Of a DNA stretch of 64,000 nt, positions 8,550 to 16,708 are shown in pieces (positions within the stretch are counted from its first letter, which is position 1; every line of letters starts with the position of its first letter). Source of the stretch: CADEEL01 sp050246475. GTDB lineage: Bacteria > Pseudomonadota > Alphaproteobacteria > Caulobacterales > Aquidulcibacteraceae. The notes under the pieces were generated by a model. It saw only the letters and a list, made by a program, of their open reading frames with translations, searched no databases and was not told the DNA's origin. The DNA lies in contig JBFWVZ010000002.1 in NCBI GenBank assembly GCA_050246475.1, positions 496,001-560,000 on the forward strand, read 5' to 3'. A program made the translations under genes and the position numbers.

Positions 8550-9467
8550 TCATGCAACGCGCGAACCCGCCGCGAGGGGCGCGCCGCGCAGGAAGTCTGC
8601 TGCGCTCATCGCCGCCTTGCCTTCGCGCTGAACCGAGAGGAGCCGCACCGCGCCTTCCCCGCACGCAATGAGCAAATTGTCATCGAGCGCCTCGCCCGGC
8701 TCGCCGCGCCCCTGCCCAAGCCGCGACATCAGCGCCTTCATGCGCGCGCCGTTCATCTCGAACCACGCGCCCGGCGCGGGCGAGAGGCCGCGTATGCGCC
8801 AGTCGATCTCCCGCGCCGGGCGCGCCCAATCGATGCGCGTCTCGGCGGGCGTGATCTTGTGTGCGTAGGTGACGCCCTTCTCGCTCTGCGGCGTCCAATG
8901 CGCTTGGCCGCCGGCGATGAGCGACACGCCCTCGGCCAGGAGCGGCGCGCCGAGCGACGAGAGGCGATCGTGGAGACTCTGCGCGGCATCGTCGAATTCG
9001 ATCGGCGTCTCCGCGCTCAGGAGGATCGGCCCGGTATCAAGGCCCTCTTCCATCCGCATCACCTGCACGCCGGTGACGCGATCACCGGCCATGATGGCGC
9101 GCTGAATGGGCGCGGCGCCGCGCCAACGCGGCAAGAGCGAGGCGTGGAGATTGATGCAGCCCAGGCGCGGCGCATCGAGGATCGCCTTCGGCAGAATGAG
9201 GCCGTAGGCGACAACGACGGCCAGATCCAGTTCGAGCGCGGCGAACGCTTGCTGCTCTTCCGCGCGCTTCAGAGATTTTGGCGTGCGCACAAGGATGCCG
9301 CGCGCTTCCGCGAACGCATGCACCGGCGTTTTGCGCTCTTGCTTGCCGCGCCCAGCGGGGCGCGGCGGCTGGGAATAGACACACGCGATCTCATGGCCCG
9401 CCGCAATCAACGCCTCAAGCGCCGGCAAGCCGAAGGCCGGCGATCCCATGAAGGCAATGCGCAGCAT
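8550..9467 (-). CDS. fmt: Methionyl-tRNA formyltransferase
   Basis: Fmt formylates initiator Met-tRNA using 10-formyl-tetrahydrofolate. The 305-residue protein has the N-terminal formyltransferase domain MLRIAFMGSPAFGLPAL, the catalytic Asn106/His108 in CINLHASLLPRWRGAAPIQ, the third catalytic residue Asp in EGLDTGPIL, and a C-terminal OB-fold domain. It is adjacent to truA but separated from def by the CADD-like gene and the degenerate EAL-like gene, so the common def-fmt pair is split here. A REP-like doublet lies immediately upstream of its start codon. Confidence 0.96.
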   Translation of the reverse strand: MLRIAFMGSPAFGLPALEALIAAGHEIACVYSQPPRPAGRGKQERKTPVHAFAEARGILVRTPKSLKRAEEQQAFAALELDLAVVVAYGLILPKAILDAPRLGCINLHASLLPRWRGAAPIQRAIMAGDRVTGVQVMRMEEGLDTGPILLSAETPIEFDDAAQSLHDRLSSLGAPLLAEGVSLIAGGQAHWTPQSEKGVTYAHKITPAETRIDWARPAREIDWRIRGLSPAPGAWFEMNGARMKALMSRLGQGRGEPGEALDDNLLIACGEGAVRLLSVQREGKAAMSAADFLRGAPLAAGSRVA

Positions 9468-9471
9468 CTAG

Positions 9472-9602
9472 CCCCCTCTCCCTTGCGGAGAGGGGGTAGG
9501 GGGTGAGGGGCGTGCAGAAAAGGGCGGAACAGTCAGTCGAACGCTTCGCGCTCGCTCCTGCTCGCCCCCCCACCCTGCCCTCCCCCACACGGGGGGAGGG
9601 GG
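9472..9602. repeat. REP/BIME-like inverted doublet of C/G-rich palindromes
   Basis: CCCCTCTCC (9473-9481) pairs with GGAGAGGGG (9487-9495) and is followed by a GTAGGGGGTGAGGGG tail. About 70 bases on, a second hairpin (CCCTCCCCC/GGGGGGAGGG, 9578-9600) is preceded by the inverted tail CCCCCCCACCCTGCC. The arrangement, a hairpin with an asymmetric G-rich tail present twice in opposite orientation between genes, is that of a bacterial interspersed mosaic element. A related doublet is at 59341-59433. Confidence 0.75.
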
Positions 9603-9607
9603 CGCTG

Positions 9608-10297
9608 TCAATTGAGTTGCGTCGTCCGCTCCACACCGTCGAGGAAGCGCCAAAGCGCATCCGCGAGTTCGGCGCCCGCCGCGACTGCTTCGGCGCGCTG
9701 ATCTTCCGGAAGCGCGTCAAGCAATTGGCGGCACACGGCGGCGTGCTCCACGTCCGCGGCCTCGTGCACACGGAAAAAGCGGATCGCATCGTCCTCGGTG
9801 ACGCCGTAGCGCACGAGCCCCTCGATCTTCGTGGAAGAGACGCCGGGGAGTTGGCTCTCATAGGCGTAGAGCGCGCCGAGGCCCGCCGCGTAGGAGCGCC
9901 GCGAGAGCGACCGGAACGCATCGATCAGCGCTTGCGTTTCCGCGTTGAGGGGCGTCGCGCGCACGGCGGCCTCATCGGCGCCGAGCGCATCGGCAAACCG
10001 AAGCCAGAGCGAGGCATGATCCTGCTTGCCTTCGCCCAGGCCCTCTTCCTCGGCGAGGTTCTCAGCAAGCATCCGCCGGCCAGACACATCCGTGCAATTC
10101 GCATGCACCGCGCTCACCGCGCGCGGAAACGCTTCGACATGATGGAAATATTGGCGCGCATAGGCGTTGAGCGTCTCTTTCGAAAGTCTGCCCTCGGTCC
10201 ATGCCTGATAGAAGGGATGCGCGAGCATCGAACGGGATTGAACGGCCGCGTCAATGGCGGCGGCGGTTGCTCTGATCGCGCTAAATCCTTCAGCCAT
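9608..10297 (-). CDS. CADD family protein, candidate self-sacrificing pABA synthase
   Basis: This 229-residue helical protein belongs to the TENA/PqqC-like fold, CADD subfamily. Compared from memory with Chlamydia CADD, the metal ligands are kept as Glu147 (YAYESQLPG), His178, Asp182 and His185 (VHEAADVEHA), and Lys157 (TKIEGL) matches the essential lysine. Tyr30 in HPFYQAW matches the tyrosine that CADD sacrifices to form p-aminobenzoate. Known CADD and the Nitrosomonas homologue replace the PabABC route for folate. Here it neighbours fmt, a folate-using enzyme, but that link is only circumstantial. Confidence 0.85.
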   Translation of the reverse strand: MAEGFSAIRATAAAIDAAVQSRSMLAHPFYQAWTEGRLSKETLNAYARQYFHHVEAFPRAVSAVHANCTDVSGRRMLAENLAEEEGLGEGKQDHASLWLRFADALGADEAAVRATPLNAETQALIDAFRSLSRRSYAAGLGALYAYESQLPGVSSTKIEGLVRYGVTEDDAIRFFRVHEAADVEHAAVCRQLLDALPEDQRAEAVAAGAELADALWRFLDGVERTTQLN

Positions 10298-10390
10298 GAG
10301 ACTCTCTCTTCTGGCGCCGGGCGCGGCGCGGGCGAAGCGAGTCTCTAGCGAGTTTGCGTGCGCCGCAAAAGCCTGGGGCGCGCGTTCGCG

Positions 10391-11599
10391 TCAAATCGCG
10401 CGGACGCCGCGTGGGGGACGGGGCGGCGCGGGCGCGGCATAGGCGCCGGCAGGATCATGACGGGAGGGCCAGAAAAGCTCGGACGTCGCGAAAGCGGCGC
10501 CTGCGGCCTGGACCGCGTGCAGGACCTCGCCGCTGCGGACCCCGTCCACGAAGAGGCGCACCTTCTGCTTGTGCGCGGCGCGCGCCCAGTGGGCGACGCT
10601 CTCCTTCAACAGCCGGACCGCACTTTCCGGCGCATCGCGACGATGCGGCGGCAGATGGAAGCCGAACGCCCAGGGCGCGGCCTCCGACACGCGGTCAAGC
10701 AAACGTTCGCTGTGATGGAGCTCCAGCGCGACCTCGCGCACGTGCTGCTTCAGATAGCCCGTCCATTCGCCGAGCGTCCAAGGCGGGGCGGCGGCCTCGA
10801 TCTCGGCGATGCGGATGACGAGGCGCGCCAAGAGCGCCGGATCGGCGGACGCCAGTTTAGAAAGATAGGCGATCCGCGCGTCCTGGCGGCGCAGCGTGGA
10901 GATGTGAACGCTCGCGCCGACGATTCCGCGCGCGCCGCGGCGCTCCATGTCGGCGAGGCCGTTGAGCGCAACATCGAGAATTTGCTGATCGAGCGCATCG
11001 TAGTGCATGTGCTGGTGGCGCCCGGTGCGGCGGTATTCGCTGTCATAGCCCATGCGCATGACGCCCTGCTCGCAATAGGAGGGCAGGCAGAAATGCGCCG
11101 CGACCATTTCGGCCTGCGCCGACCAGACCGGCGCGAATGCGATCCGATGCTGGCCTATTTCGCGCGCGGGTTCGCGCGCGGGCGGCGGCGTCGGCGGCGA
11201 CGCGATGAGTTCGGCGATATTTTCCTGATTGATCGTCTTGGGCTCGATGCGCGCGCGGAGCGTTTCGAGCCCCTCTTCGCCAGTGTAGTACGCGGTCAAA
11301 AGCTCCTGCATATCGGCGCTGCGGCGCGCCAGTTCGCTGCCCTCCCCGCGCGCGAAAACGATCAGGAAGCCGTCGCCGCATGGGATGACGATGTCGTCCT
11401 CATCGACGCAGCCCTTGAGGAAGCTCATCGAGCCGGCGCGGATGCGCTCGCGCACATTCGGCCAATAGCGCCCTGCCTGCGCGATGATCTCCGCGATATT
11501 GACGACGTGCACCTGCGCGGCCTCGACCGTTCGGTTCGCCCGCGCGGCAGCCTTAAGCTTGGCGATCACTTCGTCGAAGGCGGCGTCGCTTTCGTGCAT
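10391..11599 (-). CDS. Degenerate GGDEF/EAL-like protein, function unknown
   Basis: This cytoplasmic protein of 402 residues has no signal or membrane segment. Residues ~25-110 resemble a nucleotide-cyclase-type domain: a FLKGCVDEDDIVIPCGDGFLIVF block places GDGF (75-78) where GGDEF enzymes have their loop. The C-terminal half resembles an EAL barrel: VIRIAEIEAAAP stands where EAL proteins have the catalytic ETE helix, and LFVDGVRSGEVLHAVQAAG (349-367) followed by ATSELFWPS matches the terminal EGVE...LGxxxxQGYxFxxP pattern. Catalytic EAL, DDFG and GGDEF residues are absent, so a non-enzymatic regulator is likely. A proline-rich tail ends it. Confidence 0.5.
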   Translation of the reverse strand: MHESDAAFDEVIAKLKAAARANRTVEAAQVHVVNIAEIIAQAGRYWPNVRERIRAGSMSFLKGCVDEDDIVIPCGDGFLIVFARGEGSELARRSADMQELLTAYYTGEEGLETLRARIEPKTINQENIAELIASPPTPPPAREPAREIGQHRIAFAPVWSAQAEMVAAHFCLPSYCEQGVMRMGYDSEYRRTGRHQHMHYDALDQQILDVALNGLADMERRGARGIVGASVHISTLRRQDARIAYLSKLASADPALLARLVIRIAEIEAAAPPWTLGEWTGYLKQHVREVALELHHSERLLDRVSEAAPWAFGFHLPPHRRDAPESAVRLLKESVAHWARAAHKQKVRLFVDGVRSGEVLHAVQAAGAAFATSELFWPSRHDPAGAYAAPAPPRPPRGVRAI

Positions 11600-11691
11600 G
11601 GGGCGCCCGGCAACAATGACCTGGCGCTAGCACACGCGTGGCTAAGGCCGCGTAAAGCGGCTGACATATTTCAGCGATTTAAGCGTGCGCC

Positions 11692-12231
11692 TTAGAGGCG
11701 CGCCGGGAGCGCATCATCCTCGCGGTCGCGCAGCGCCTTCTTCACTTTGCGCACCGCGCTCTCGCGCTTCAGCCGCGAGAGGTGATCGATGAAGAGCACG
11801 CCTTCGAGGTGATCCATTTCATGCTGGATGCAAACGGCGAAGAGCCCTTCCGCATCCTCGGTGATCTCTTCGCCCTGATAATTGAGGTAGCGCAGCTTCA
11901 CCTGCGCGGGCCGCTCCACCTCATCGTAAATGTCCGGCACCGAGAGGCAGCCCTCCTCGTAGGGCTTGGTTTCATCCGCCCGCCAGAGAATTTCCGGATT
12001 GACGAAATAGCGCGGCGCGGGCGGCTCCCCCTCGCGCGCCAGATCCATCACGATGATGCGCAGCGGCTCGCCCACTTGGATCGCGGCAAGCCCGATGCCG
12101 GGCGCGGCGTACATCGTCTCCAGCATGTCATCCATGAGCGCGCGGTGCGCGTCCGTGACGCCGCCCTCGACGGGCTTGGAGACCTGCTTCAGGACCGGGT
12201 CCGGCACGGTCAGGATGGGGCGAATGGCCAT
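11692..12231 (-). CDS. def: Peptide deformylase
   Basis: This metal-dependent deformylase removes the formyl group from nascent proteins. All three family motifs are present in the 179-residue product: GIGLAAIQVG (45-54), EEGCLSVPD with metal ligand Cys95, and QHEMDHLEG with His137, Glu138 and His141. The C-terminus KKALRDREDDALPARL is basic/acidic as usual. It stands alone on the minus strand, about 2.2 kb from fmt, with which it is functionally paired. Confidence 0.96.
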   Translation of the reverse strand: MAIRPILTVPDPVLKQVSKPVEGGVTDAHRALMDDMLETMYAAPGIGLAAIQVGEPLRIIVMDLAREGEPPAPRYFVNPEILWRADETKPYEEGCLSVPDIYDEVERPAQVKLRYLNYQGEEITEDAEGLFAVCIQHEMDHLEGVLFIDHLSRLKRESAVRKVKKALRDREDDALPARL

Positions 12232-12262
12232 GGCCGTGAGGTATGAATCTTCGCCTGGAACG

Positions 12263-12847
12263 TCAAGCGAACGCAGCCGCGAGGCGCGCCGCGTGCTCTC
12301 CGGCCCGCAGCAAAGGCGCGCCCGAGCGCGCCGCCCGCGCCAGCGCCGCCGCCCCCTCCAGCGAAGCGAGCGCCGCGTTGGCCAGATCCTGCGCCGCCTG
12401 GGGCCTGTGTCCGTCCGCCGCGAATGCTTCCGAGAGCGCCGCGCGCCAGCTTGAGTAGGCCTCGATCACGGCGCCCGCGAGCTTCGGCGTATCGGCGTCC
12501 GCCGCGTGCGACAACGCCGCGATGAGCGGACTTTGCCGAAAGCCGCCGCGCGCCATCCACGCGGCCATCGTCTTCGCCAGCGCCTGCACGATCGCGGGGC
12601 CCGGGAGCCCCGCATCCCGTTTCGCGAGAATGTAGCCCTTCACATCCGCCGCGATCTCGCCGACGGCGGCCGCCGCCAGTTCATCCTTGCCGCCGGGAAA
12701 GTGATGATAGAGCGATCCCTTGGGCGCATCCGCGGCCGCCAGAATCTCCGCGAGCCCCACGCCGTGATAGCCGCGCGCCTGAAAGAGCGCTTTCGCCGCT
12801 TCGATCAGCCGCTCGCGCGTCGGCGCGCGCTTCGCCGCCGCCTTCAT
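12263..12847 (-). CDS. TetR/AcrR family transcriptional regulator
   Basis: This 194-residue regulator has an N-terminal helix-turn-helix (TRERLIEAAKALFQARGYHG, then the recognition segment APKGSLYHHFPGGKDEL) and a C-terminal ligand/dimer domain of the TetR_C_15/LmrA-YxaF-like kind. The start at ATG 12847 overlaps the stop of the upstream thioesterase gene (ATGA), so the repressor is the second gene of that operon. A perfect 22-bp palindrome in front of the operon (13307-13328) is the obvious candidate operator, implying autorepression. The inducer is unknown, though an acyl-CoA or aromatic compound is plausible from the thioesterase partner. Confidence 0.9.
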   Translation of the reverse strand: MKAAAKRAPTRERLIEAAKALFQARGYHGVGLAEILAAADAPKGSLYHHFPGGKDELAAAAVGEIAADVKGYILAKRDAGLPGPAIVQALAKTMAAWMARGGFRQSPLIAALSHAADADTPKLAGAVIEAYSSWRAALSEAFAADGHRPQAAQDLANAALASLEGAAALARAARSGAPLLRAGEHAARLAAAFA

Positions 12848-13299
12848 GAAAGGGGCGCGATGAGCGCGAGCGCCGTGGCGACAAGCTTGGGCGCAGCGCC
12901 CTCGCTTTCGGCCCACACCTGGGCTTCCGCTGAAACTTGCCGCTTGCCCGCGCGGATAACGCGGCCCTGCGCGCGCAGCCGCTCACCCTTCGCGGGCGCC
13001 AGCAGCTGCAGCGTGTAGGTCGACGTCACCACATCCCCCGCAACCGAGGCGGCGGCCCAGGCGCACGCATTGTCCGCCGCGGCGCCGACGACAGCGCCGT
13101 GTGCATAGCCATGGTGCTGCGTGAGTTCGTGGCGGAGCGGAATGACGAGCTCCGCCTCGCCGCCCCACCATTTAAGCGGCTTAGCGCCAAGCAGCGTGGA
13201 AAATCCGCTGGTCACCCGCGCCGCAGTGAACGCTTCGAGCGCCGCCTCCGGCGTGCCAAACCGAGCCGCCCCGACCGGATTGCCGTCATTGTCCCGCAT
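12844..13299 (-). CDS. PaaI/YdiI-type hotdog-fold thioesterase
   Basis: This 151-residue single hotdog-domain protein carries HHGYAHGAVVGAAADNACAWAA, the active-site helix of PaaI/COG2050 thioesterases (His, Gly, then acidic Asp on the hot-dog helix). It probably hydrolyses acyl-CoA esters; the substrate is unknown. It is the first gene of a two-gene operon with the TetR regulator. Its start codon lies only 7 bases from a perfect palindrome, so repressor binding would cover the promoter or ribosome-loading region. Confidence 0.88.
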   Translation of the reverse strand: MRDNDGNPVGAARFGTPEAALEAFTAARVTSGFSTLLGAKPLKWWGGEAELVIPLRHELTQHHGYAHGAVVGAAADNACAWAAASVAGDVVTSTYTLQLLAPAKGERLRAQGRVIRAGKRQVSAEAQVWAESEGAAPKLVATALALIAPLS

Positions 13300-13306
13300 G
13301 CGGAGA

Positions 13307-13328
13307 CACTAGACCGATCGGTCTAGTG
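13307..13328. promoter_or_regulatory. Perfect 22-bp palindrome, candidate TetR operator
   Basis: The sequence consists of CACTAGACCGA followed directly by its exact reverse complement TCGGTCTAGTG. The core TAGACCGA/TCGGTCTA is of the kind bound by many TetR-family repressors. It lies between the divergent thioesterase-tetR operon (start 13299) and the membrane-protein gene (start 13361), and could control both. Confidence 0.85.
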
Positions 13329-13360
13329 AGTCCAGCGCGGCAATCCGCTATGAGGCGCGC

Positions 13361-13876
13361 ATGCAACCCGCCCAACTCTTTCGCCTTGCCGCCATCGCCG
13401 CCATCCTCGCCGGCGCGTTGCGCATCGCCGCAGCCTTCCCGCTGCCGCTCACGCGCGTGCAGGCCGAGGCGCTCTACACCGCGATCGATATCCTGCTGCT
13501 CTTCGGCCTGATCGGACTCTATCTCGACCGCGCCCGCGCGCTGGGCTTCCTCGGCCTCGCCAGCTTCGCTGTCGGCGCCGCGGCGCTCTCCTTCATCGGC
13601 GGGCCGGACGCCGATCCGTTCGGCTTCTCCACCTATGAAGAAGGCGCGATCACGCTGGCCATCGCCATGGGCGCGTTTTCCATCGCGTGGATCTCGCGCG
13701 GTCAGAAGCCGATCCTGGCGCCGCTCCTCTGGTTCGCGAGCCTCATCGCCGGGGGCGTTCTCGGTTACCTGCCCGCGCCCCTGCCGAATTACGGCGTTCC
13801 CCTCGCCGGCGCGCTCTTCGGCGGCGGATTTCTCTGCGCCGGCCTCGCCCTTCTGCGGCGCGAACCCTTGCACTGA
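13361..13876 (+). CDS. Small polytopic membrane protein, unknown function
   Basis: This protein of 171 residues has about five transmembrane segments (for example 8-25, 40-56, 61-80, 95-112, 120-139, 145-162) and short loops. It shows no recognised family signature. It is transcribed divergently from the thioesterase-TetR operon and starts 32 bp from the shared palindromic operator, so it may belong to the same regulon. The RNA of the signal recognition particle follows 26 bp downstream. Confidence 0.6.
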   Translation: MQPAQLFRLAAIAAILAGALRIAAAFPLPLTRVQAEALYTAIDILLLFGLIGLYLDRARALGFLGLASFAVGAAALSFIGGPDADPFGFSTYEEGAITLAIAMGAFSIAWISRGQKPILAPLLWFASLIAGGVLGYLPAPLPNYGVPLAGALFGGGFLCAGLALLRREPLH

Positions 13877-13902
13877 ACGCGAGACGCAAGCATATCGGCC
13901 GC

Positions 13903-13995
13903 GCAGGCAGGCGGCGGACGGCCGCCCCGCCAACCCGGTCAGGTCCGGAAGGAAGCAGCCGTAACGGGTTGCGTACGGGTCGCCGTCCTGTCTGC
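13903..13995 (+). ncRNA. ffs: Signal recognition particle RNA (bacterial small type)
   Basis: The strongly conserved apical loop reads GGTCAGGTCCGGAAGGAAGC followed by AGCC (13937-13960). This is the Ffh-binding region of 4.5S RNA, with the symmetric/asymmetric loop bases of domain IV. The flanks pair: GCAGGCAGG (13903-13911) with CCTGTCTGC (13987-13995, one G-U), and CGGCG (13912-13916) with CGCCG (13981-13985). The size is about 93 nt. It binds Ffh to target nascent membrane proteins to FtsY. Confidence 0.93.
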
Positions 13996-13998
13996 ACC

Positions 13999-14037
13999 GT
14001 TCGTCGCTGACGAACTTTCGGCGGCGATGCGACGAAC
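13999..14037 (+). terminator. Hairpin downstream of ffs
   Basis: GTTCGTCGC (13999-14007) is perfectly complementary to GCGACGAAC (14029-14037), only 3 bases after the SRP RNA 3' end. There is no clear T run after it, so it may serve as a rho-independent-like stop or a processing structure. Confidence 0.4.
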
Positions 14038-14121
14038 CAGGCCGCGCACGCCTTGAACCTTCCTTCAATTGAAGCGACCCAACGCACATGAACGGCGCGC
14101 ATGCGCGCGATGGAGGCGTTC

Positions 14122-15210
14122 ATGGGGTTGTTGCGCATCGCGCTCGCTTTGGCGGTCCTGCTCTCGCACCTGCCGGTCGCGACGTTTCATTTCATTGGCG
14201 GCGGGCTCGCCGTGCAGGCCTTCTTCATCGTCTCGGGCTTCTACATGGCGCTCGTGCTCGATGGAAAATACGACAATCGCGGCCTCTTCTATTCGAACCG
14301 CCTGTTGCGCCTTTTCCCCACGTACATAGCCATGATGGCGATCGCGGCCATCGTGCTCTTCGGCTTCGGAATTACAGCGACGTTCTCGCGCGACGGCATG
14401 ATTCAGGCCTATCAAAATCCCGCCACGGCAATCTTCTTCATCATCGAGAACGCCATTCTCGTCGGGCAGGATCTGCTCTTCTGGTTCACGCTCGATCCCG
14501 CCGGCAATCTGCATTTCGAACCCTCGGGCGCGCTGCCAAACGAAACGACGACGCTCGCATGGCAGCCTCTGCTCGTGCCGCAAGCGTGGAGCCTCTCGCT
14601 TGAGCTCATGTTCTATGCGCTGGCGCCGTTCCTGGCGCGGCTGAACTGGCGCTGGCTCGCCGCGCTCGCCGGAGCGAGCATCGCGCTGCGCCTTGCGGGG
14701 CATTGGCTGCCCGTCGATTACGGCCTCTGGCAGGGCCGCTTCTTCCCGACCGCGCTCTTTCTCTTCCTGCTTGGCATGCTCGCGCATCGCCTGCTGCCGC
14801 TCGCGGCGCGCTTGCCGAAGGCGCTCGGCTGGATCGCGAACGCGGCCCTGCTCGCTGCGGTGGTGTGTCTGCCGATGACGCAGCTCGACGGCGAAGCGCA
14901 GCGTTGGATCATCTATGCGGCGATCGCGCTCGCGGCCCCCTTCATCTTCAACGCATTCAAGAATTTCACCCTCGATCGCTGGATCGGCGATCTCTCCTAT
15001 CCGATGTATCTATGCCATCTCGTCGTTGTCGCGATCGTCCTGACATGGAATCCGCCGCAAGCCGCGTGGATCACAATCGGACTTGCCTTTGCGCTTTCCA
15101 TCGCGCTCTATCTGCTGATCGATCGCCCGGTCGATCGCTGGCGCCAGGCGCGCGCGGCGAAGGCCGCCGCACGCACCGAAACGCCAGACGCGGCGCCCGC
15201 GACAGCCTAG
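14122..15210 (+). CDS. Acyltransferase-3 family membrane protein (OafA/YrhL type)
   Basis: This integral-membrane O-acyltransferase of about 362 residues has roughly ten transmembrane helices. The N-terminal catalytic block shows LSHLPVATFHFIGGGLAVQAFFIVSGFYM, in which the SH dyad histidine and the GGxAVQxFFIVSGF helix are typical. FYSNRLLRLFPTY carries the RxxR motif. Family members transfer acetyl or other acyl groups to surface sugars. ATG 14122 has GGAGG five bases upstream; ATGs at 14101/14110 are in frame but less well placed. The C-terminal tail is Ala/Arg-rich. Its stop is shared with the convergent TPR gene. Confidence 0.85.
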   Translation: MGLLRIALALAVLLSHLPVATFHFIGGGLAVQAFFIVSGFYMALVLDGKYDNRGLFYSNRLLRLFPTYIAMMAIAAIVLFGFGITATFSRDGMIQAYQNPATAIFFIIENAILVGQDLLFWFTLDPAGNLHFEPSGALPNETTTLAWQPLLVPQAWSLSLELMFYALAPFLARLNWRWLAALAGASIALRLAGHWLPVDYGLWQGRFFPTALFLFLLGMLAHRLLPLAARLPKALGWIANAALLAAVVCLPMTQLDGEAQRWIIYAAIALAAPFIFNAFKNFTLDRWIGDLSYPMYLCHLVVVAIVLTWNPPQAAWITIGLAFALSIALYLLIDRPVDRWRQARAAKAAARTETPDAAPATA

Positions 15211-16544
15211 GCCGCCGCACGCGCCTCGATCGCGCCCGCCTGCTTGGAGAGCTTGAGCGCCCAAGGACTCGCCGGCTTGTGCGCGAGCCGCTCGGCCGCG
15301 AACGCTTCAGCCGTCTCCTTCATCCCGCCGCGCATCGCCGCATGGAGCGCCGTCAGAGTCAGCACATCGCGTTGCGCATGGCTCCCGCCGAAGCGCTGCG
15401 CGATGCCGCGCACCGCAGCGATCTTCTCGACGGCTTCCGCGTAGCGCCCTTCGCCAAAGGCGGCGAACCCTTCCGCGAGCGGCAGCCCGACGGCGCGCGT
15501 CATGAGCGCATTGTCTCCTTCGCCGTACGCGGCGCGCCGCATGGCGGCGAGAACCTCGGCGAGTTCTGCGCGCCGGCCTGCGCCGATGAACGCCATCACC
15601 GCGTGCAGATCGTTGAACGCGTAGATTCCATCTTCGGTCGTGCGCGCCCACGTATCGGCGACATTCGCCCAGCGCGCGCCGACGTCGGCGCCTTCGAGAT
15701 GAAGGCGCCACAGGAGCGCCGAGGCGTCCACGCATTCGAGGAGAATGTCGGAAGCCTGTGGGCGCACCTTTTCATCGTAGAGTTTGAGCGCCTCGGCGTG
15801 ATCGTTCTGATCCAAGTAGAGGAGCGCGAGGTGCCACCAATTGTGATAGGCGAAGCCGCTTTCCGGCGCCCACGCTGCCGCGCTATCGCGCAACCATGAG
15901 ATGCCCGCGCCGCGGTCTCCGCGCATTTCGTTGACATGCGCGACCGCGTGGACGGCCCAGCCGTCGCGCGGATCGGCTTCGACCGCTTCGCGCCCTAGCG
16001 CATCGGCGCGCGCATAATCGCCGCATTCTTCGAGCCCGAAAGCCGCCATCCCAAGAATACAGCCGCGCCCGTCTTCGCCTGGAGACCACGCGCGCAACGC
16101 CTGCAGCGGCCAATCGCGCAGTTCGAATTGGCGGCCCACGAAGAAGCAGCCGAGGTGAGCGAACTGAAGCGCGAGGTGATCGCGCGGATGCTCCTGCGCG
16201 ATGCGCGCGTAAGCGGCCGTGCCGTCATCGTAGCGGCCTTCCACCCAATCGCGCGCCGCCGCGATGTGGGCGCGTTCACGCTCATTGCCGCGCGCCGCAT
16301 GTGACTCGGCTGCGCGCAGCGAGCGCGCCGCCTCCTCGAAATAGGCCTTGTCCGTTTGCTGCGCGAGCAGGCCCGCGCGCACGGCCCACGCCATTGTGAA
16401 ATCAGGATCGGCCGCAAGCGCCGCGTCGAGGGCGCCGATTGGATCGCCGCGATAGAGGCGTATGAGCTCCGCCGCTGCGTCGAACTTGTCCGCCGCCTCC
16501 CGCGATTGCGTGGAGAGCGCATTCCCATAGCGGTCCTTGAGCAT
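15207..16544 (-). CDS. TPR-repeat protein, TTC38-like
   Basis: This protein of 445 residues has no signal peptide. Repeated helix pairs with the TPR pattern are seen, including GALDAALAADPDFTMAWAVR, REAVEADPRDGWAVHAVAH and ALKLYDEKVRPQ. The sequence DGWAVHAVAHVNEMRGD, then YHNWWHLALLYLD, is characteristic of the tetratricopeptide-38 (TTC38) family, found in bacteria and animals; its biochemical role is not established. It ends in a 4-bp overlap with the acyltransferase gene and is divergent from dnaX. Confidence 0.8.
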   Translation of the reverse strand: MLKDRYGNALSTQSREAADKFDAAAELIRLYRGDPIGALDAALAADPDFTMAWAVRAGLLAQQTDKAYFEEAARSLRAAESHAARGNERERAHIAAARDWVEGRYDDGTAAYARIAQEHPRDHLALQFAHLGCFFVGRQFELRDWPLQALRAWSPGEDGRGCILGMAAFGLEECGDYARADALGREAVEADPRDGWAVHAVAHVNEMRGDRGAGISWLRDSAAAWAPESGFAYHNWWHLALLYLDQNDHAEALKLYDEKVRPQASDILLECVDASALLWRLHLEGADVGARWANVADTWARTTEDGIYAFNDLHAVMAFIGAGRRAELAEVLAAMRRAAYGEGDNALMTRAVGLPLAEGFAAFGEGRYAEAVEKIAAVRGIAQRFGGSHAQRDVLTLTALHAAMRGGMKETAEAFAAERLAHKPASPWALKLSKQAGAIEARAAA

Positions 16545-16708
16545 GGTGAGCCTCGCTGGTGTTTGAAAAGGGGCCGCTCTTCTGCCGTCGCGGGCCGAGC
16601 CGGTCTGTTACCATGGTCACGCGCAATCCGCGCCAGCGGCGGCGGCTTGGGCAGCCTCACCCCTGTTCCTCCCCTTGCCGGGACGCAATATGGTGGGCTG
16701 AGAATCTT

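Noticed and set aside
7326..9506. 726-codon open frame antisense to truA, a lipoprotein gene and fmt
   Set aside because: It is the mirror frame of three well-supported genes; its translation is Arg/Ala/His-rich low-complexity with no family motif, as expected from GC-rich antisense.
16545..16708. Possible second SRP-type RNA upstream of dnaX
   Set aside because: The segment is G/C-rich, but the GGAAG/AGCAG apical loop is missing; the true SRP RNA is at 13.9 kb.
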